From Planctomycetota bacterium (GTDB lineage: Bacteria > Planctomycetota > Phycisphaerae > UBA1845), in NCBI GenBank assembly GCA_022563055.1, contig JADFOB010000030.1, forward strand, positions 1-8,849: 8,849 bases of DNA. The letters run 5' to 3'. This document shows, piece by piece, positions 6,075 through 8,849 of this stretch (positions are counted from its first letter, which is position 1; every line of letters begins with the position of its first letter). Below the pieces are notes generated by a model. The model was not told the origin of the DNA, ran no database searches, and was given only the letters and a program-made list of their open reading frames with translations. The translations under genes were made by a program, and so were the position numbers.

Positions 6075-6368
6075 ATGAATATCTCTCTTTCTCCGATGCT
6101 GGAGAAGCTTGTCCAACAGAAGGTCGAAAGCGGCTTATATACGTCGGCTAGCGAGGTGATTCGCGAGGCTCTGCGGCTTCTTGAACAGCAGGATCAGCTT
6201 CGTCTCACGAGGTTGCAAACGCTTCGCGGGGAACTCGCCGTTGGATGGAGCCAGCTTGAGAAAAATGAAGTTAGCGAATATGACGACCGGTCGCTCAACG
6301 CCCTCGCCGCCGACATCAAGGCCAAGGGACGTAAGCGCCGCACCGAAGAGAAGAAACGGCGGGCATGA
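6075..6368 (+). CDS. parD: ParD-type ribbon-helix-helix antitoxin
   Basis: The protein has 97 residues with AAGGAGA nine bases before the ATG. Residues 1-37 form the ribbon-helix-helix DNA-binding domain: a short strand MNISLSP, then helix A (LEKLVQQKVESG), then YTSASEVIREALRLLEQQD. The GLYTSASEVIREALR block is the hallmark of the ParD/CC2985 antitoxin family. The remainder, ending in the strongly basic KAKGRKRRTEEKKRRA, should wrap and neutralise the toxin. The length slightly exceeds the usual 80-90 because of this basic tail. Its stop overlaps the toxin start in ATGA, so the two are coupled. As a dimer it should repress the promoter at 6020-6048 and hold the toxin inactive; it would be the labile partner. 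Confidence 0.9.
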   Translation: MNISLSPMLEKLVQQKVESGLYTSASEVIREALRLLEQQDQLRLTRLQTLRGELAVGWSQLEKNEVSEYDDRSLNALAADIKAKGRKRRTEEKKRRA

Positions 6369-6661
6369 GCCGATATCGCCTTTCTGCACAGGCTCGCTCG
6401 GACCTGGACGACATCTGGCTCTACATCGCCTCAGACAACGTCACCGCTGCCGATGGTTTCATTGATGTACTTGTGGGCAAGTTTCAGACGCTGGCCACCC
6501 AGCCGGGCGTCGGCCGCACGCGAGATGAACTCGGCGAATCGGTTCGGAGTTTCCCCGTCGGCAATTACGTCATCTTCTATCGCGCAATGCGAGACGGGAT
6601 CGAAGTCGCCCGAGTTCTGAGCGGGTTCCGCGACATCCCCAACGTCTTCGCGGGCGACTGA
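6365..6661 (+). CDS. parE: ParE/RelE-superfamily toxin
   Basis: The protein has 98 residues and starts within the antitoxin stop (ATGA, 6365-6368) with no good ribosome site of its own, so it is translated by coupling. The fold signature is clear: YRLSAQARSDLDDIWLYIA at the N-terminus, then LATQPGVGRTRDEL, VRSFPVGNYVIFYRAMRDGIEVARVLSGFRDIP at the C-terminus. The last block, with Y/F-x-I/V-Y and RVL.G.RD, is typical of ParE. ParE toxins poison DNA gyrase, whereas RelE relatives cut mRNA on the ribosome. The ParD partner and the layout favour ParE, but the target has not been shown for this protein. The module could stabilise the locus or act as a stress or phage response. Confidence 0.88.
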   Translation: MSRYRLSAQARSDLDDIWLYIASDNVTAADGFIDVLVGKFQTLATQPGVGRTRDELGESVRSFPVGNYVIFYRAMRDGIEVARVLSGFRDIPNVFAGD

Positions 6662-6773
6662 ACAGGCACGTCGGTACCACTGGAGAGCGGCGTTCCCCAA
6701 GGTCGCGGCTCAGCGGCCAAGCAGTGCACGAACTCAAAGACATGAGCGGGATCTCGCACTGAAAGCGACGCCG

Positions 6774-6802
6774 TCGACCCCGCAGTGTTTCCTTGCTATA
6801 TT
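6774..6802 (+). promoter_or_regulatory. Candidate promoter of the thiolase operon
   Basis: TCGACC (6774-6779, four of six matches to TTGACA) is followed after 17 bases by TATATT (6797-6802, five of six matches to TATAAT). Transcription would start near 6809, leaving a leader of about 75 bases that includes the repeat at 6815-6830. The match is moderate, and the call relies on spacing and position. Confidence 0.35.
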
Positions 6803-6814
6803 CCCCACCACGGC

Positions 6815-6830
6815 GAGCGTCAGCGAGCGG
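6815..6830. repeat. Partial copy of the interspersed repeat core
   Basis: The 16-mer gagcgtcagcgagcgg is identical to bases 4033-4048, inside the left arm of the 85-bp palindrome. The matching right arm is absent here, so this is a half or decayed copy. It falls in the probable leader of the thiolase gene. Confidence 0.6.
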
Positions 6831-6883
6831 TACCGATCGACACGAAGTCGTCGAGGTTCTGGTGGATAGAAAGGTGGTGACGG

Positions 6884-8254
6884 ATGATTCGTTTCGGATC
6901 TGGGAATCTGCGAATACCCAAGTTTGAGAAACCGGTTTACATAGTAGCCGGCGGCTTGACGGACTATCGCAAGAGATATCCCGAGAAAAACTCCTCGCAA
7001 CTGTGCATCGAGGCGCTCAGGATGACCGTCGAGGAGAACGACCTCAAGGTCTCCCCCGAGGAGCTCCGGCGGAAGGTCAACTGGTGCGTTTACTCGCAGT
7101 TCGCCGACCACTTCGGTGATCAGCTCCTGGGGGCCGCCAAAATTCACGACTATCTCGGTTTCGACCCGCTGGGCAACATCGAGGTAAAGACGGGCGGCGC
7201 AACGGGTGGATCCGCCGTGCTGTCCGCCGCTCAGGCGGTCGCGTCGGGTTACGCCGACTGCGTGCCCGTCATCGGGTGGGAGCGGATGGACGAGGTCTCG
7301 ACGAAGGTGGGCAACGCCTACATCGCCAGCGCGGCGTGCAAGGACTTCGAGAGCGAGCTTGGCTGGATGTACGCATCCTACTACGCCCTCATGGCCCAGC
7401 GTTATCAGTACGAGAACAACGTGCCGCGTGAGACGCTGGCGAAGATCGCCTGCAAGAACCATGAGTACGCCTGTTACTCGCCCTACTCGCAGAACCCCGG
7501 CAAATACACGGTGCAGGACGTCCTCGAGAACGGTATGGTGTCCGACCCGCTGTCCTTCCTGGAATGCTGCGTGATGAGCGTCGGGGCAGCCGTCCTGATT
7601 CTTGCCGACGAGAAGGTCGCCTACGAGCTGACCGATCAACCCATGAAGCTGACCGCCATCTGCGGCGGGACGCACACGCTACGTACAGCCGACCGTCGCA
7701 ACATGCCGATCCTGCTTCTGCCGAACGAGACCGAGGAAACCTACAAGGACTACTTCACGCACAAACGCACGGAGTGGCCCGGCTTCAGTTCGTTCCTCGC
7801 GTCGCGGATGGCTGCCTACCTGGCGTACCATATGGCCGGGATCAACGATCCGGTCGAGGATTTTGATCTGCTGGAAACGCACGACGCCTTTACCATCAGC
7901 GACATTCAGACGTACGAGGATATCGGTCTGCGTCCCTATGGTCGGGGGCGCGAGTTCATCGAGTCGGGCGACGCCTACATGGAGGGTCGCCTGCCGACCA
8001 ATCCATCCGGCGGCTTGATCGGCACGATGCACGCCGTCGGTGCGACCGGCATCTTCCAGTTGGTCGAAGTGCTCTGGCAGATGCAGGGCAAGTGGGACAA
8101 GTTCCACGCCGACCCGGAGCGCTGGGCACGCTATGGCAAGAAGAAACCGGACGACTTCCGCAGTCTCCAGGTACCCAACGTCAAACGTGCGTGCGCGATC
8201 TCACACGCCGGTACCGGTAGCCATGTTACCTGCGCGATCATGGAGAAGCCGTGA
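6884..8254 (+). CDS. Thiolase-superfamily protein (SCP2-thiolase-like) lacking the usual nucleophilic Cys
   Basis: The protein has 456 residues with AAGGTGG six bases before the ATG. It has the two-lobed thiolase fold. The N-terminal lobe includes KTGGATGGSAVLSAAQAVASGYADC (103-126, broken by no gap) followed by VIGWERMDE. The C-terminal lobe has THDAFTISD (His333), NPSGGLIG..HAVGATG (373-389, His383) and SHAGTGSH (440-447). SCP2-type and DUF35-partnered thiolases read about 'ACASGG' where this protein reads GGATGG, so Gly105 falls where the acyl-carrying Cys should be. The histidines are kept. An insertion of about 60 residues around 255-315 separates the lobes. The next gene encodes a DUF35 protein, the usual partner of such thiolases (as in archaeal acetoacetyl-CoA thiolase and BbsAB). 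A carbon-carbon bond-forming or cleaving acyl-CoA reaction is likely, with the substrate unknown. Loss of activity or use of another residue are open alternatives. Confidence 0.8.
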   Translation: MIRFGSGNLRIPKFEKPVYIVAGGLTDYRKRYPEKNSSQLCIEALRMTVEENDLKVSPEELRRKVNWCVYSQFADHFGDQLLGAAKIHDYLGFDPLGNIEVKTGGATGGSAVLSAAQAVASGYADCVPVIGWERMDEVSTKVGNAYIASAACKDFESELGWMYASYYALMAQRYQYENNVPRETLAKIACKNHEYACYSPYSQNPGKYTVQDVLENGMVSDPLSFLECCVMSVGAAVLILADEKVAYELTDQPMKLTAICGGTHTLRTADRRNMPILLLPNETEETYKDYFTHKRTEWPGFSSFLASRMAAYLAYHMAGINDPVEDFDLLETHDAFTISDIQTYEDIGLRPYGRGREFIESGDAYMEGRLPTNPSGGLIGTMHAVGATGIFQLVEVLWQMQGKWDKFHADPERWARYGKKKPDDFRSLQVPNVKRACAISHAGTGSHVTCAIMEKP

Positions 8255-8399
8255 GCTTCGGTGTGTCAGACAGCGCCGAGCCGCGGGCTTTAGCCCGCGC
8301 GAATCCGCATTGTGAGACGGCACCGGACGGGCGTCGTGTGCGGTACGCAAGAACGGGATCTGCTCCAGACCCTATGAAACAACAGAAAGGGATAACCTC
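8255..8399. other. Spacer between thiolase and DUF35 genes
   Basis: These 145 bases hold a hairpin (8282-8299, listed separately) and the ribosome site AAAGGG (8386-8391), eight bases before the next ATG. There is no clear promoter, so the two genes could still share a transcript. Confidence 0.5.
8282..8299. repeat. 18-bp palindromic repeat (8-bp arms, TT loop)
   Basis: The sequence cgcgggctttagcccgcg pairs perfectly over 8 bp around TT, the same architecture as each half of the element at 2671-2726 but with a different sequence. No T-tract follows, so it is more likely an interspersed palindrome or a partial attenuator between two partner genes than a full terminator. Confidence 0.5.
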
Positions 8400-8849
8400 A
8401 TGACGGTTGAACTGGACGGCACGACTGCGGAGGTTCTCAGCCAGGATCCGTTGGTCATCAAGAACAAGAAGAATTGGTACCACATCCACTCCTACGGCGG
8501 ATGGGGCAAGTTCTTTACGGGGCTTCTTGAGAAGAAGCTCCTCGCCACGCGGTGCACCAACCCGCAGTGCGACGAGAAGCGACTCTGGCTTCCGCCACGG
8601 TGCGAATGCCCCGATTGCTGGCATGAGACGGAGTGGGTCGAGGCGCCCACCGTCGGTAAGGTCTATACGCACAGCACCGTCCTCTATCCGGGTGCTCCCT
8701 TCCGTGCGAGCACCCCTTGCCCGCTCATCAGCGTGGAGATCGAAGGGGTTTGCACGAAGCTGATGGGCTATCTCAAGGAGGGCAAGCCGGAAATGGGCAT
8801 GGCGGTCAAGGCTGTCTTCAACACCGAGAAGCCAACCAACACGATCCTC
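8400..8849 (+). CDS. DUF35 (zinc-ribbon plus OB-fold) thiolase partner protein, 3' end missing
   Basis: The frame starts at the ATG at 8400 after AAAGGG (8386-8391) and stays open to the window end, giving 150 residues without a stop. After a leader comes WGKFFTGLLEKKLLATRC, the helix that precedes the rubredoxin-like zinc ribbon of DUF35_N. The ribbon cysteines are Cys52, Cys57, Cys70 and Cys73 (Cys68 is extra), around the usual LPPR. The OB-fold follows (GKVYTHSTVLYPGAPF, then PLISVEIEG, then LMGYLKEGKPEMGMAVKAVF), typical of the ACP/CoA-binding DUF35 domain. In known complexes this subunit binds the CoA part of the substrate and guides it to the thiolase active site. Its place right after the thiolase gene supports a two-subunit enzyme. 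Perhaps 20-50 residues are missing at the C-terminus. Confidence 0.85.
   Translation, partial: MTVELDGTTAEVLSQDPLVIKNKKNWYHIHSYGGWGKFFTGLLEKKLLATRCTNPQCDEKRLWLPPRCECPDCWHETEWVEAPTVGKVYTHSTVLYPGAPFRASTPCPLISVEIEGVCTKLMGYLKEGKPEMGMAVKAVFNTEKPTNTIL

Larger units (their letters stand above)
6662..6883. other. Intergenic spacer before the thiolase
   Basis: This spacer of 222 bases contains no credible gene. It holds a candidate promoter (6774-6802), a 16-base copy of the repeat core found at 4033-4048 (now at 6815-6830), and the thiolase ribosome site AAGGTGG (6871-6877), six bases before the ATG. No terminator hairpin was evident just after the toxin gene. Confidence 0.5.

Noticed and set aside
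6734..7675. Minus-strand open frame of 313 codons
   Set aside because: It is antisense to the thiolase gene, whose family motifs are unmistakable on the plus strand; long antisense frames are expected at this GC content.

Overview
The window looks like chromosomal DNA from a Planctomycetota bacterium, probably an uncultured or environmental lineage. Three things point there. It is GC-rich. It has large unknown membrane and outer-membrane proteins and a HEAT-repeat lipoprotein with the 'LTGK..H..DA..W..WL' ending I associate with planctomycetes. It is littered with short palindromic interspersed repeats, including the element whose translation gives the spurious 'SPKRKRG' peptide common in planctomycete gene predictions. 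No tRNA, rRNA, CRISPR array, transposase or phage gene was seen. The assignment rests on family recognition, not on a search.

Layout: 1-852 is the 3' part of a family-4-like glycosyltransferase matching the SenB (TIGR04348) type, the selenosugar synthase of selenoneine biosynthesis. After a 252-bp gap with a good sigma70-like promoter comes a 503-aa multi-pass membrane protein (1105-2616). It converges on a signal-peptide-bearing beta-barrel-like protein on the minus strand (2739-3614). The 122 bp between them hold a nested palindrome that probably ends transcription from both sides. A 540-bp divergent spacer (3615-4154) has no gene and holds several planctomycete-type repeats, including an 85-bp imperfect palindrome. 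It is followed by a HEAT-repeat lipoprotein (4155-4937) and, 14 bp later, a zinc-dependent medium-chain dehydrogenase (4952-5944), which look co-transcribed.

A compact ParD/ParE-type toxin-antitoxin operon lies at 6075-6661, with a 4-base gene overlap and a visible promoter whose -35 box sits inside an inverted repeat, as expected for autoregulation. The right end holds a thiolase-fold protein (6884-8254) followed by a DUF35-type zinc-ribbon/OB-fold protein (8400 to the window end). Such thiolase/DUF35 pairs act as two-subunit acyl-CoA enzymes. Here the position where thiolases carry the nucleophilic cysteine reads glycine, while both expected histidines are kept. This is the most interesting biochemical signal in the window.

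The genes do not form one pathway. The window is a mosaic of short units (SenB end; membrane protein; outer-membrane protein; HEAT-dehydrogenase pair; toxin-antitoxin; thiolase-DUF35 pair) separated by repeat-bearing spacers.
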